Origin: an uncultured Chitinophaga sp.
GTDB taxonomy: Bacteria; Bacteroidota; Bacteroidia; Chitinophagales; Chitinophagaceae
Direction of reading: 5' to 3'
Length of the DNA: 64,000 bases
Assembly: GCF_902168175.1 (NCBI RefSeq)
Contig: NZ_CABHOU010000025.1
Coordinates: 62,001-126,000, forward strand
Shown here: positions 9,596 to 18,572 of the stretch, piece by piece
Position numbering within the stretch: position 1 is the first letter of the stretch
How the letters are laid out: each line of letters starts with the position of its first letter
Notes under the pieces: model-generated
What the model saw: only the letters and a program-made list of their open reading frames with translations
What the model was told of the DNA's origin: nothing
Database searches by the model: none
Program-made: the position numbers and the translations under genes

Positions 9596-12500
9596 TGACA
9601 GGGAAACGAAACCATATAATCACCCTGCTTCTTACCTGCGCCAGCACATTTGTACAGGCGCAAACCACACCGCTGTGGCATAATAAACCGCGTACCGTAC
9701 ACTACCTGCCTGAGGGTAACGACTTCGTATGTACAAACGGCAAACTTAGGTTTAACCGGGCCTTATACGGTACCAATACCGGCTTTAGGGCCGAGGCAGG
9801 CGACTTACCCGATTTTGCACTGTACCTGCCGGGTATGGGTGGTAATTTCAGGTTTGGGTTGATGGAAAATACCGGTAACAAGTGGCTGAGCGAAGCAGCG
9901 AATATCAAATCCATTTACCGCCCCGGCGGTATGTTATACGAAATAAGCGACCCTATGCTGGGCAACGGCAAAATGTACATCCGTGTACTGGCGCTGGCTG
10001 CAGCAGAAGGACTCATCATCGAAACATCGTTTGAAAATGTAAGCACGCCGGTTACACTCATGTGGGCATACGGCGGCGCTTCCGGCAAAAAGTTCTCCCG
10101 CGATGGCGATATAGGTGCCGATCCTGAATCGGTGTTTTACCTGCACGCAGTAAATTGTAAGGATAATAAGTACGAACTGGGCGGCAACCGCTTTGTGTTA
10201 TCGGTGGGTAACGGCAAACAGATAACGGGGTTAATGCCCGCCGCTGTAAAAACATCCGATGCTACGCATACCGGCATCAAAGAAATTATCAATGGTGATA
10301 AAAAGGATGCGCCCATTGTAACCGGCAGCATGCCTGTAGTCAATACCAAACAGTACTTCCTGCTGAAAGTGGGCGATACAAAAGAAACCGCGGCACAACT
10401 GCCTGCATTATTTAATGAAGCGGAGAAATCGCGTCAAACACTGGCTAACCGTGTACAACTAAAAACACCCGATCCTTACCTGAATACATTGGGCGGTGCG
10501 TTAAGCGTGGCGGCCGATGGCATTTGGGAAGATCCCACGTACCTGCACGGCGCAGTAGCCTGGCGTATGCGCCTCAACGCATGGCGAGGCGCGTATGTGG
10601 CCGATCCGCTGGGTTGGCACGACAGAGCGAGGAAACATTTCTCCAGTTATGCTTTATCACAGATTACAACACCGCCTGTTACGGGCGTGGTGGCCGATAC
10701 GGCGTTAAACCTGGCCCGCCAGCAGGAGAAAGTAGGCAATGCCTTATTCAGCGAAGGTTACATTTGCCGCAATCCCAATGGCGATATACGTGCGCACCAT
10801 TATGACATGAACCTCGTGTTCATCGATCAATTGCTTAACCACTTTAACTGGACAGGCGACCTGACTTACGTACGTGAAATGTGGCCGCTGCTTAAGCGCC
10901 ACCTGGCCTGGGAAAAACGCAACTTCGACGCCGATAACGACGGCCTGTACGACGCCTACGCTGCCATTTGGGCCAGTGATGCGCTGCAGTACAGCGGTGG
11001 TGGCGTAACACATACATCTGCCTATAATTACCGTGCAAACAAAGTAGCGGCACAACTGGCAAAGTTATTAAAGGAAGATGGCAGCGCTTACGAAAAGGAA
11101 GCCGATCATATCGCCAAAGCGGTTTCGCAACAACTGTGGCTGAAAAGCAAAGGATGGTACGCTGAATATAAAGACCTGCTGGGCAACCAGCTCGTTCATG
11201 AACACCCCGGTGTATGGACCATCTATCATGCGATAGATTCAAAATTGCCGGATGCCTTTGAGGCCTGGCAAAGTTTGCAATACGTTCAATCACAACTACC
11301 ACATATACCGGTGCAGGCCGAAGGCTGGAAGGAACAGGGTTTACAACTGGTAAGCACCACCAACTGGCAGCCTTACACCTGGTCGCTTAACAACGTGGCG
11401 CTGGCGGAAAACCTGCATACAGCGCTGGCTTACTGGCAGGGCAACCGTAGCGAGGATGCGTTCGCACTGTTCAGGAGCGCGTTGCTCGAAAGCATGTACC
11501 TCGGCGCCAGTCCGGGTAACTTCCAGCAGCTTTCGTTTTACGATGCCGTGCGCGGCGAATTGTACCGCGACTTTGCCGATCCGATCGGCATGGCCGCACG
11601 TAGTCTTGTAGAAGGACTCTTCGGCGTTCAGCCGGATGCGCTGAACAACACATTACTGATACAACCAGGTATGCCTGCCCACTGGAACGAGGCTTCCTTA
11701 TCGGTACCGGATGTAAGCATTGCATTTAAGCGCACTGGCAACACGGACAACTATGAGATCAAATCTTTCTTCCCTAAAAAAATGAATTTAAAACTGGTCG
11801 TACCGGCTTTAAAAGATAATTGGGAAGATGTGGTGGTAAATGGTAAAAAGGTGACCGCGCAAATAGCACCTAACACAGTGGGTAAGCCGTCGCTGATCAT
11901 CAATGTCGCTCCGGCGGCCACTTACAATGTGGTAATCCGATGGAAAGGGAATAATATCTCTACCCCGGTATTTAACAACCTCAGTCTGACACCTGGCACC
12001 GCAGCGGTAACCAACCTGTTCGATCCACAAAAGTGTTTCAAACGGGAGGTAAAGAACTTTAAAGAATTTACGATCGCTGAAAATGTAACACCCGGTAACA
12101 AAACATTCTTTCTTCAATTAGAGCAGGGCAAACTGAAATGGTGGGCGCCGGTGAGCTTTAATGTTGAAGGGCATACAACGATTACGAAAGAAGCGATTGT
12201 AAATAACAACTCCGTTTTCGAAAAAGTAATGGTCCCTTTCAATGAAAAGGTGACGCAGATATTTAAACAAAAGTATCTGTCGCCCCGGCCCGCTGTACCT
12301 ACGCTGCAACTGCCAACACAGGGTATTGGCAACTGGTGTTATCCAAATGCTACCGCCAATATCAGCGACGAAGGCTTAAGAAAAGCGGCGGGCGCGAATA
12401 ATGAAGTGCGATCTTCCAAAGGTGTACCATTCAGTACGCCTGGCGATAGTCTTCAAAAAAATATACTGTTCACTTCCATGTGGGATAATTATCCGCGCCA

Positions 12501-12969
12501 GGCGAGTATTACCGTTGGTGGCAAAGCATCGCACCTGTGGCTGTTGCTGGCCGGATCGACCAATGCCATGCAGGCACGTATGTGCAATGGGCTGGTAATG
12601 GTGAATTATACGGATGGAAGTACAGACACGCTGCAACTAAGAAACCCGGAAAACTGGTGGCCGATTGAGCAGGACTTTATGGCGGATGGTTTTGCATTTA
12701 CCACCAGTGCTGCTCCTCCTGAAAGGCTGTACCTGAAAGATGGTGTATTTGCAAAAGGCAAAACCAGGTACGATGCCATTAAAGGTTTCTCAACACGCGC
12801 GGTGGACGGTGGCGCTGCTACTGTGCTGAACATGCCGCTGCAGCCCAACAAAACGCTGCGATCTATTTCGCTGCAAACGGTGGCCAATGATGTAGTGATC
12901 GGATTAATGGCAGCTACTTTATTACGAAACGAAGCACCTGCAGCTAATACCGCTGTAGCTATAAAATAA
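9595..12969 (+). CDS. Large secreted DUF4450-like protein with glycosidase-like alpha/alpha barrel
   Basis: 1124 residues from the ATG at 9595. That start overlaps the previous stop by one base and gives a clean signal peptide (MTGKRNHIITLLLTCASTFV, QAQ cleavage). An in-frame ATG 27 nt upstream would add a charged extension and is less likely. Residues about 25-230 match my recollection of the Bacteroidota DUF4450 module (LWHNKPRTVHYLPEGNDFV, NRALYGTNTGFRAE, FALYLPGMGGN). Residues about 290-720 resemble an (alpha/alpha)6 catalytic barrel (HYDMNLVFIDQLLNHFNWTG, DADNDGLYDAYAAIWASD, GGGVTHTSAYNYR, TTNWQPYTWSLNNVALAE). The C-terminal 400 residues are beta-rich, including an NPCBM-like or jelly-roll segment. 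It is likely an uncharacterised glycosidase for pectin. The family label is from memory and should be confirmed by a profile search. Confidence 0.78.
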   Translation: MTGKRNHIITLLLTCASTFVQAQTTPLWHNKPRTVHYLPEGNDFVCTNGKLRFNRALYGTNTGFRAEAGDLPDFALYLPGMGGNFRFGLMENTGNKWLSEAANIKSIYRPGGMLYEISDPMLGNGKMYIRVLALAAAEGLIIETSFENVSTPVTLMWAYGGASGKKFSRDGDIGADPESVFYLHAVNCKDNKYELGGNRFVLSVGNGKQITGLMPAAVKTSDATHTGIKEIINGDKKDAPIVTGSMPVVNTKQYFLLKVGDTKETAAQLPALFNEAEKSRQTLANRVQLKTPDPYLNTLGGALSVAADGIWEDPTYLHGAVAWRMRLNAWRGAYVADPLGWHDRARKHFSSYALSQITTPPVTGVVADTALNLARQQEKVGNALFSEGYICRNPNGDIRAHHYDMNLVFIDQLLNHFNWTGDLTYVREMWPLLKRHLAWEKRNFDADNDGLYDAYAAIWASDALQYSGGGVTHTSAYNYRANKVAAQLAKLLKEDGSAYEKEADHIAKAVSQQLWLKSKGWYAEYKDLLGNQLVHEHPGVWTIYHAIDSKLPDAFEAWQSLQYVQSQLPHIPVQAEGWKEQGLQLVSTTNWQPYTWSLNNVALAENLHTALAYWQGNRSEDAFALFRSALLESMYLGASPGNFQQLSFYDAVRGELYRDFADPIGMAARSLVEGLFGVQPDALNNTLLIQPGMPAHWNEASLSVPDVSIAFKRTGNTDNYEIKSFFPKKMNLKLVVPALKDNWEDVVVNGKKVTAQIAPNTVGKPSLIINVAPAATYNVVIRWKGNNISTPVFNNLSLTPGTAAVTNLFDPQKCFKREVKNFKEFTIAENVTPGNKTFFLQLEQGKLKWWAPVSFNVEGHTTITKEAIVNNNSVFEKVMVPFNEKVTQIFKQKYLSPRPAVPTLQLPTQGIGNWCYPNATANISDEGLRKAAGANNEVRSSKGVPFSTPGDSLQKNILFTSMWDNYPRQASITVGGKASHLWLLLAGSTNAMQARMCNGLVMVNYTDGSTDTLQLRNPENWWPIEQDFMADGFAFTTSAAPPERLYLKDGVFAKGKTRYDAIKGFSTRAVDGGAATVLNMPLQPNKTLRSISLQTVANDVVIGLMAATLLRNEAPAANTAVAIK

Positions 12970-12980
12970 TATCCGTACTG

Positions 12981-14876
12981 ATGAAAAGACTAATCTTATT
13001 ACCGCTGTTACTCGCTGCTATGAGCCATGCATCTGCCCAAAGGCAAATGGAACGCCTGGACCGTGGTGTGATCGCCATTCCGGAAAACAATGGCGGCAAT
13101 TTTATAAGCTGGAGAATGCTGGGCACCGACGATCCGGCCATTGGCTTTAACGTATATCGCGCCAATGCCGGCAAAAAAGCAGCGTTAAAAAAACTGAATA
13201 CTACTCCGATTACGAACGTTACTTCTTTCCATGACGACAAGGCTGAAAACAGCGCTGCATATACCTATGTAGTAAAGCCCGTCATCAGGGGTAAAGAAGT
13301 GAATGAACCTAACAGCTTCGAGCGGAAGGCGAATGCCGCCGCTTACCTGTCCATTCCGCTGAAAACGCCATTGGGTTATACGCCTAACGATGCCTCTGTG
13401 GGCGATTTGGATGGCGATGGCAGTTATGAAATTATCTTACACCAAACCGGCCGTGCAAAAGATAATTCGCAGGCAGGCATCACCGACCCTCCTATTTTCC
13501 AGGCCTACAAACTTGATGGCACATTACTTTGGACGATCAATCTTGGTAAAAACATCCGCGAAGGTGCGCACTACACACAATTCATGGTGTACGACCTCGA
13601 TGGCGACGGACGTGCAGAAATAGCCATGAAAACAGCCGATGGCACGATCGATGGCAAGGGCAAAGTGATCGGGGATTCTACAAAAGACTATCGCAACGAC
13701 AAAGGTTACATACTGGCCGGGCCAGAATTCATGACCATCTTTGACGGGCTCACCGGTGCCGAACTGGCCACCACCAATTACATTCCGGCCCGTCATCCTT
13801 CTTCCATCAACCCTACCACCGACGAATTAAAAGCTGTCTGGGGTGATGGGTATGGCAACCGTATGGACCGTTTCCTCGCCTGTATTGCTTACCTCGATGG
13901 CAAACAACCTTCGCTGGTGATGACGCGTGGTTATTACACCCGCTCCGTACTCAGCGCCTGGAACTGGCGTAACGGCAAACTCACGCCTGTATGGACATTC
14001 GACAGTGATGAACCGGGCGATAAAAACCGCGCCTACCGCGGCCAGGGCAACCACAACCTTACTGCTGCCGATGTAGACGGCGATGGTAAAGATGAAATTG
14101 TATTTGGTGCGATGGTAGTAGACGATAACGGAAAAGGTTTATACTCCACCGGCCTCGGTCACGGCGATGCCTTACACGTAAGCGACCTTGATCCCAGCCG
14201 TCCGGGTTTGGAGATATTTGATATACAGGAGCGTTTCGATGATGCAGGCGCACACTTCCGCGATGCCCGCACCGGCGAAATACTCTGGAAAAAACCAAGC
14301 ATGAAAGCCGGCGAAGATGGCGAAGGCCCCGGCCGCGGACTGGCGCTGGACGTAGATCCGCGTTACCCCGGTTACGAGTGCTGGGTAGCTGGCGCTGGTA
14401 TTACCGGCATGTTCGATGCAAAAGGCAATAAAATTGCCGACAGAACACCCGCCTGTAACATGGGCATCTTTTGGGATGGCGATGTGTTAAGTGAAATACT
14501 GAACGGCACCAATATCGATAAATGGGATTATCAGAACAGCAGAACACAACCTTTGCTGGATGCTGCCAAATTCAATTGTGTAAGGAATAACGGTACCAAA
14601 GCAAACCCGGTACTGTCTGCCGACATACTTGGCGACTGGAGAGAAGAAGTGATTTACAGAACAGCCGACAATAATGAGCTGCGCATCTTTTCCACCACTA
14701 TTCCTACCGATAAAAAATTCTATACACTGATGCATGATCCGCAGTACAGGTTGAGTATTGCCTGGCAGAACGTTGCCTACAATCAGCCGCCGCATACCGG
14801 TTTCCACCTGGGCGAAGGCATGCAGGCACCACCGAAACCGAGCATCATCATCAACCCAACAAAAAGCAAAAAATAG
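12981..14876 (+). CDS. Rhamnogalacturonan lyase, polysaccharide lyase family 11
   Basis: 631 residues with a signal peptide (MKRLILLPLLLAAMSHASAQ). The sequence after cleavage, ERLDRGVIAIPENNGGNFISW, followed by LGTDDPAIGFNVYR, is the hallmark opening of PL11 (Bacillus YesW/YesX type). The eight-bladed propeller carries repeated calcium-binding DxDxDG motifs: GDLDGDGSYEI (about 140), YDLDGDGRAEIAMKTADG (about 203) and ADVDGDGKDEIVFGAMVVDD (about 370), then GLGHGDALHVSDLDP. PL11 cleaves the rhamnose-(1,4)-galacturonate bond of the RG-I backbone by beta-elimination, leaving an unsaturated uronic acid at the new non-reducing end, the substrate of the GH105 two genes later. It lies 11 nt after the DUF4450-like gene and 8 nt before the acetylesterase. 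Confidence 0.93.
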   Translation: MKRLILLPLLLAAMSHASAQRQMERLDRGVIAIPENNGGNFISWRMLGTDDPAIGFNVYRANAGKKAALKKLNTTPITNVTSFHDDKAENSAAYTYVVKPVIRGKEVNEPNSFERKANAAAYLSIPLKTPLGYTPNDASVGDLDGDGSYEIILHQTGRAKDNSQAGITDPPIFQAYKLDGTLLWTINLGKNIREGAHYTQFMVYDLDGDGRAEIAMKTADGTIDGKGKVIGDSTKDYRNDKGYILAGPEFMTIFDGLTGAELATTNYIPARHPSSINPTTDELKAVWGDGYGNRMDRFLACIAYLDGKQPSLVMTRGYYTRSVLSAWNWRNGKLTPVWTFDSDEPGDKNRAYRGQGNHNLTAADVDGDGKDEIVFGAMVVDDNGKGLYSTGLGHGDALHVSDLDPSRPGLEIFDIQERFDDAGAHFRDARTGEILWKKPSMKAGEDGEGPGRGLALDVDPRYPGYECWVAGAGITGMFDAKGNKIADRTPACNMGIFWDGDVLSEILNGTNIDKWDYQNSRTQPLLDAAKFNCVRNNGTKANPVLSADILGDWREEVIYRTADNNELRIFSTTIPTDKKFYTLMHDPQYRLSIAWQNVAYNQPPHTGFHLGEGMQAPPKPSIIINPTKSKK

Positions 14877-14884
14877 AACAACAT

Positions 14885-15667
14885 ATGAAGATCAGGAAAT
14901 ATCTTTCGCTTTTAGCTATTGTACTGCTGGCCTCTTCCTTTACCTGGATGGCACCCAAACCTACGCTGTACATTATTGGCGACTCCACCGTACGTAACGG
15001 CGACGGTAGCGGTAAAAATGGTCAGTGGGGATGGGGAACGCTGGTACACCAATACTTCGACACCAGTAAATTAACCATCGCCAACCACGCTATTGGTGGC
15101 CGCAGCAGCAGGACATTTATCAACGAAGGTCGCTGGGACAAGATACTGGAAACATTACAGGCAGGCGATTACGTACTCATCCAGTTTGGCCATAACGATG
15201 GCGGTCCGCTGGACGATACAGCCCGTGCCCGCGGCAGTATTAAAGGCATTGGCGAAGAAAGCAAAGAAATTTACAATCCTATCCGCAAACAGCAGGAAGT
15301 AGTATACACCTACGGTCACTATCTCCGGAAATATATTAAAGATGCGAAAGCCAAAGGCGCGATTGCGATCGTTTGCTCGCCCGTCCCACGCGACAACTGG
15401 AAAGAAGGCAAAGTAAACCGCAGCAACAACGATTACGGCAAATGGGCAAAGGAAATTGCTGAATCGGAAGGTGTGCCCTTTGTTGACCTCAACAATCTTA
15501 TTGCCGATAAATATGAAGAGATGGGTGCAGAAAAGGTGAAACCACTATTCTACGGCGACCATACGCATACCAGCAAAGAAGGCGCAGAGATCAATGCCGC
15601 AGTAGTGGCCTCCGGTGTTAAGAACCTGAGCAACTGCTCCCTTAGTACTTACCTGAAAGAAAAATAA
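14885..15667 (+). CDS. Rhamnogalacturonan acetylesterase (CE12, SGNH hydrolase)
   Basis: 260 residues with an N-terminal signal sequence or signal anchor (residues 5-22). SGNH blocks are visible: block I GDST with nucleophile Ser34; the CE12-typical GQWGWG; block II Gly in NHAIGGRSSRTFINEGRW; block III Asn in QFGHNDGG; and block V Asp/His in FYGDHTHTSKEGAE. The family removes acetyl groups from galacturonic acid in rhamnogalacturonan, which otherwise hinder the lyase. It lies 8 nt after the PL11 gene and 4 nt before the GH105 gene, a classic RG-I trio. CE12 also includes xylan acetylesterases, but the context strongly favours rhamnogalacturonan. Confidence 0.92.
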   Translation: MKIRKYLSLLAIVLLASSFTWMAPKPTLYIIGDSTVRNGDGSGKNGQWGWGTLVHQYFDTSKLTIANHAIGGRSSRTFINEGRWDKILETLQAGDYVLIQFGHNDGGPLDDTARARGSIKGIGEESKEIYNPIRKQQEVVYTYGHYLRKYIKDAKAKGAIAIVCSPVPRDNWKEGKVNRSNNDYGKWAKEIAESEGVPFVDLNNLIADKYEEMGAEKVKPLFYGDHTHTSKEGAEINAAVVASGVKNLSNCSLSTYLKEK

Positions 15668-15671
15668 GACG

Positions 15672-16796
15672 ATGAAGATATTTGCAAGCACATTAGTAGC
15701 GATTACGCTGACCTCCAGCCTGCAGGCACAGTCGCTCCCGAACAAAAAGGAAACGCTGAAACAGTTGCGGCTTACCAATGAGTACTTCGTAAACAAATGG
15801 CCCGACCCGGGAAAAGTAACCTTTGTAGGTAAGGAACGACCCAGCAACCTCTGGACACGCGCCGTGTATTACGAAGGACTGATGGCTTTATACAGTGTAG
15901 ACAAACAGAAAAGCTATTACAATTACGCCGTACAATGGAGTGAAAGCCATAAATGGGGCCTATGGGGCGGTATACAGACCAACAACGCCGACAACCAGGC
16001 ATGTGGCCAAACCTACATAGATCTTTACCGTGTAGACCGTAAACCAGAGCGTATTCGCGATATACAGGCCTGTATGGAGCGCGTAAAGAACTCCCCGAAC
16101 GTAGAAGCATGGTGGTGGATAGACGCCCTGCAAATGGCGATGCCGCTGTTTACCCGGCTGGGGGTAGAAACCAAAGACACCAGTTATTTCCGTAAGATGT
16201 ACGAAATGTATGCTTACACCAAATACAAACACGGCGAAAAAGGACTGTACAATCCTGCAGATAAATTATGGTGGAGAGATAAAGACTTCGATCCTCCGTA
16301 CACCGAACCTAATGGCGAAGATTGTTACTGGAGCCGCGGTAATGGCTGGGTGGTAGCCGCATTGGCCCGCGTACTGGGCGAACTGCCTAAGTCCGACCCG
16401 CATTACCAGGAATACCTGCAGGATTACAAAGACATGTTACAGGCCCTGCTGCCCATACAACGCGAAGACGGTTTCTGGAACGCCAGTCTGCACGACGCCA
16501 ACAACTACGGCGGTAAAGAACTGACCGGTACTTCCCTGTTCGTTTACGGTATGGCCTGGGGCATCAACAATAAAATCATCGATAAAAAAACCTATCTGCC
16601 GGTCATTACAAAAGCGTGGAATGCGCTGTTAAAAGACTGCATACATCCCGACGGCAAACTGGGTTATGTGCAGAGTACAGGTAAAGAACCTAAGGACGGG
16701 CAGCCCGTAACCTTTGATAAAATTCCCGACTTCGAGGATTTTAGCCTGGGTTGTTTTTTACTGGCCGGTAGCGAAGTATACAAGCTTAAAAAATAA
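15672..16796 (+). CDS. Unsaturated rhamnogalacturonyl hydrolase, glycoside hydrolase family 105
   Basis: 374 residues, the usual length for GH105 (YteR/YesR). A signal peptide ends near LQAQ (residue 20), so it acts in the periplasm or at the surface. The (alpha/alpha)6 barrel shows the expected motifs: WTRAVYYEGLMALY, NNADNQACGQTYIDLY with Asp107 (equivalent to one of the two YteR carboxylates), EAWWWIDALQMAMPLF with the candidate catalytic Asp151, YWSRGNGWVVAALARVL and LTGTSLFVYGMAWGIN. The enzyme hydrates the unsaturated galacturonate left by the lyase, releasing it from rhamnose. It is the last gene of the operon; a strong hairpin follows at 16845. Confidence 0.93.
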   Translation: MKIFASTLVAITLTSSLQAQSLPNKKETLKQLRLTNEYFVNKWPDPGKVTFVGKERPSNLWTRAVYYEGLMALYSVDKQKSYYNYAVQWSESHKWGLWGGIQTNNADNQACGQTYIDLYRVDRKPERIRDIQACMERVKNSPNVEAWWWIDALQMAMPLFTRLGVETKDTSYFRKMYEMYAYTKYKHGEKGLYNPADKLWWRDKDFDPPYTEPNGEDCYWSRGNGWVVAALARVLGELPKSDPHYQEYLQDYKDMLQALLPIQREDGFWNASLHDANNYGGKELTGTSLFVYGMAWGINNKIIDKKTYLPVITKAWNALLKDCIHPDGKLGYVQSTGKEPKDGQPVTFDKIPDFEDFSLGCFLLAGSEVYKLKK

Positions 16797-16844
16797 GTAC
16801 TCATAATTTCGATTAGTTTTAGTGAAAGGTTAAAAATCAGCCAA

Positions 16845-16870
16845 GGGCCGGGTTCTCCCGGCCCTTCGTT
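16845..16870 (+). terminator. Hairpin terminator closing the rhamnogalacturonan operon
   Basis: A perfect 8-bp stem GGGCCGGG / CCCGGCCC with a TTCT loop at 16845-16864 is followed by the T-rich stretch TTCGTTATGTT. It lies 48 nt after the GH105 stop and before the separate promoter candidate of the sulfatase gene. Confidence 0.75.
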
Positions 16871-16893
16871 ATGTTAGTACACACTTTAATAAG

Positions 16894-16901
16894 TAAATTT
16901 G
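16894..16901 (+). promoter_or_regulatory. Candidate -7 element of a Bacteroidota promoter for the sulfatase gene
   Basis: TAAATTTG matches the Bacteroidota -7 consensus TAnnTTTG, 72 nt upstream of the sulfatase ATG. No clear TTTG -33 element stands at the usual spacing (the upstream sequence is TTAG), so the call rests on position after the operon terminator plus the single motif. Confidence 0.5.
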
Positions 16902-16973
16902 GCCAGAGCTGTTTATTTCCATCCGGAAAACACCCAATTATCTCAAAACGACCTTTACGGAAAATAACAACAT

Positions 16974-18371
16974 ATGAATATCAGGAACAAAATGATCGCG
17001 CTGGCGATGGCGTTGTATGCGCCGGCCGCTATGGCACAAACGAAGAAGCCCAATATCATTTTCATTATCGCTGATGATCTTGGATACGGGAACCTCACTG
17101 CTTACAATCCAGGCCACAAAGTACCCACGCCTAACATCGACCGGCTGGCGAAAGAAGGAACGAAGTTCACGCGCTTCTATTCCGGCAATACAGTATGTGC
17201 GCCCAGCCGCTGCGCACTAATGACCGGCAAACACATGGGCCATGCCTACATCCGTGGCAACAGCCGTGAACCATTGCGTTTGCAGGATACAACTATCGCT
17301 ACACGCCTGCATAACAACGGTTATACTACCGGCATGTTTGGCAAATGGGGCCTGGGAGAAGAGAATACAAGCGGTGCGCCAGAGAAGCACGGCTTCGATG
17401 CGTTTTACGGCTACCTGAATCAAACCCACGCCCATCACTACTACACCAACAGCCTGCTGGAAATACAGAACGGCAAAACCGTTCGGGTACCACTCGACTC
17501 AACGGAGTATTCAGATGAGCTGATCGTACAAAAAGCACTGAGCTTTATCAAAAGCAATAAAGACAAACCGTTCTTCCTGTACATGCCCCTCACCATTCCC
17601 CATGCGGAGCTGTATGTACCACAACCTTACCTGCAACGCTGGCTGAATGCCGATGGTAGCAGCAAACTGGGGCCGGAAACGCCTTTTGTTACGGCAGAAA
17701 CCAAATCCTACCACTCGCAACCACAGCCACACGCGGCCTTTGCCGGTATGATCACCAAACTGGACGAGGATGTGGCCCGGGTACTGGCATTGGTAAAAGA
17801 ACTGGGGTTAGACGATAACACGTACATCTTTTTCACCAGCGATAACGGCCCGCACAAAGAAGGCGGGGCCGATCCTGAATACTTTAACAGCAATGGTCCT
17901 TTACGTGGCATTAAACGCGATTTGTATGAAGGTGGCATTCGTGTACCGTTGTTAGTAAGAGCGCCCGGTAAAGTGCCCGCAGGCGTTACCAGGAACGACA
18001 TCTGGGCTTTCTGGGACATCCTGCCTACCTTCTGCGATCTTACTAATGCCCCGGTTCCGGGTAACATTGACGGACTTTCGTTTACATCTGCGCTGGCAGG
18101 CAAAAAACAAGTACAGCAGCATCCGTATCTCTACTGGCAGTTTAATGAAAAACAGTACAAAGAAGCCGTGCTGCAGGGCGACTGGAAACTTATCCGTCTA
18201 AAAGCTAAAGGTCAGCCGGAAGTGGTGGAACTATACAACCTCCGCAGCGACATTGGCGAAACCCATGATGTTGCGAAACAGCAACCTGCGAAAGTGAAAG
18301 AGTTGTACACGCTTGCGCAGCAATCCAAAACCAAACCAGAGAACAGCATTTTCGACTGGGATATCGAATAA
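16974..18371 (+). CDS. Secreted sulfatase of the Cys-type (formylglycine-dependent)
   Basis: 465 residues with a signal peptide (cleavage after AMAQ, about residue 22). It has the sulfatase opening PNIIFIIADDLGYGN with metal-binding Asp34/Asp35, and the maturation motif CAPSR at residues 75-79, where Cys75 would be converted to formylglycine; TGKHMGHAYIRGN follows. FFTSDNGPHKEGGADPEYF (about 280-300) supplies further metal/substrate residues, and the C-terminal subdomain ends KPENSIFDWDIE. It hydrolyses sulfate esters from a carbohydrate or small molecule; the substrate cannot be fixed from sequence. RG-I is not normally sulfated, and the gene has its own promoter candidate and terminator, so its tie to the upstream pectin operon is uncertain. 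No formylglycine-generating enzyme gene is in the window. Confidence 0.92.
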   Translation: MNIRNKMIALAMALYAPAAMAQTKKPNIIFIIADDLGYGNLTAYNPGHKVPTPNIDRLAKEGTKFTRFYSGNTVCAPSRCALMTGKHMGHAYIRGNSREPLRLQDTTIATRLHNNGYTTGMFGKWGLGEENTSGAPEKHGFDAFYGYLNQTHAHHYYTNSLLEIQNGKTVRVPLDSTEYSDELIVQKALSFIKSNKDKPFFLYMPLTIPHAELYVPQPYLQRWLNADGSSKLGPETPFVTAETKSYHSQPQPHAAFAGMITKLDEDVARVLALVKELGLDDNTYIFFTSDNGPHKEGGADPEYFNSNGPLRGIKRDLYEGGIRVPLLVRAPGKVPAGVTRNDIWAFWDILPTFCDLTNAPVPGNIDGLSFTSALAGKKQVQQHPYLYWQFNEKQYKEAVLQGDWKLIRLKAKGQPEVVELYNLRSDIGETHDVAKQQPAKVKELYTLAQQSKTKPENSIFDWDIE

Positions 18372-18374
18372 AAA

Positions 18375-18452
18375 AGAGGATGCAAAAGCATCCTCTCAAC
18401 AGTTAATTTTAACACTATAGGAGCGCCGGGGGCATAGCCTTCCGGCGCTTTT
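18375..18452 (+). terminator. Double hairpin terminator between convergent sulfatase and quinoprotein genes
   Basis: The first stem AGAGGATGC / GCATCCTCT with an AAAA loop is at 18375-18396. The second stem AGCGCCGG / CCGGCGCT at 18422-18449 runs into TTTT. The pair lies just after the sulfatase stop and before the end of the minus-strand gene, so it can insulate both directions. Confidence 0.78.
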
Positions 18453-18572
18453 ACCTTTTAAAATGGCAATCCATACAGCCAAGTATGGTGCCATAAAAAA
18501 ACCATTGTGTATCAACTACTTCATTGTTCTCCATCGTTCATTTCCGGGCTTAATCGTTCGGTAACGAACGAC

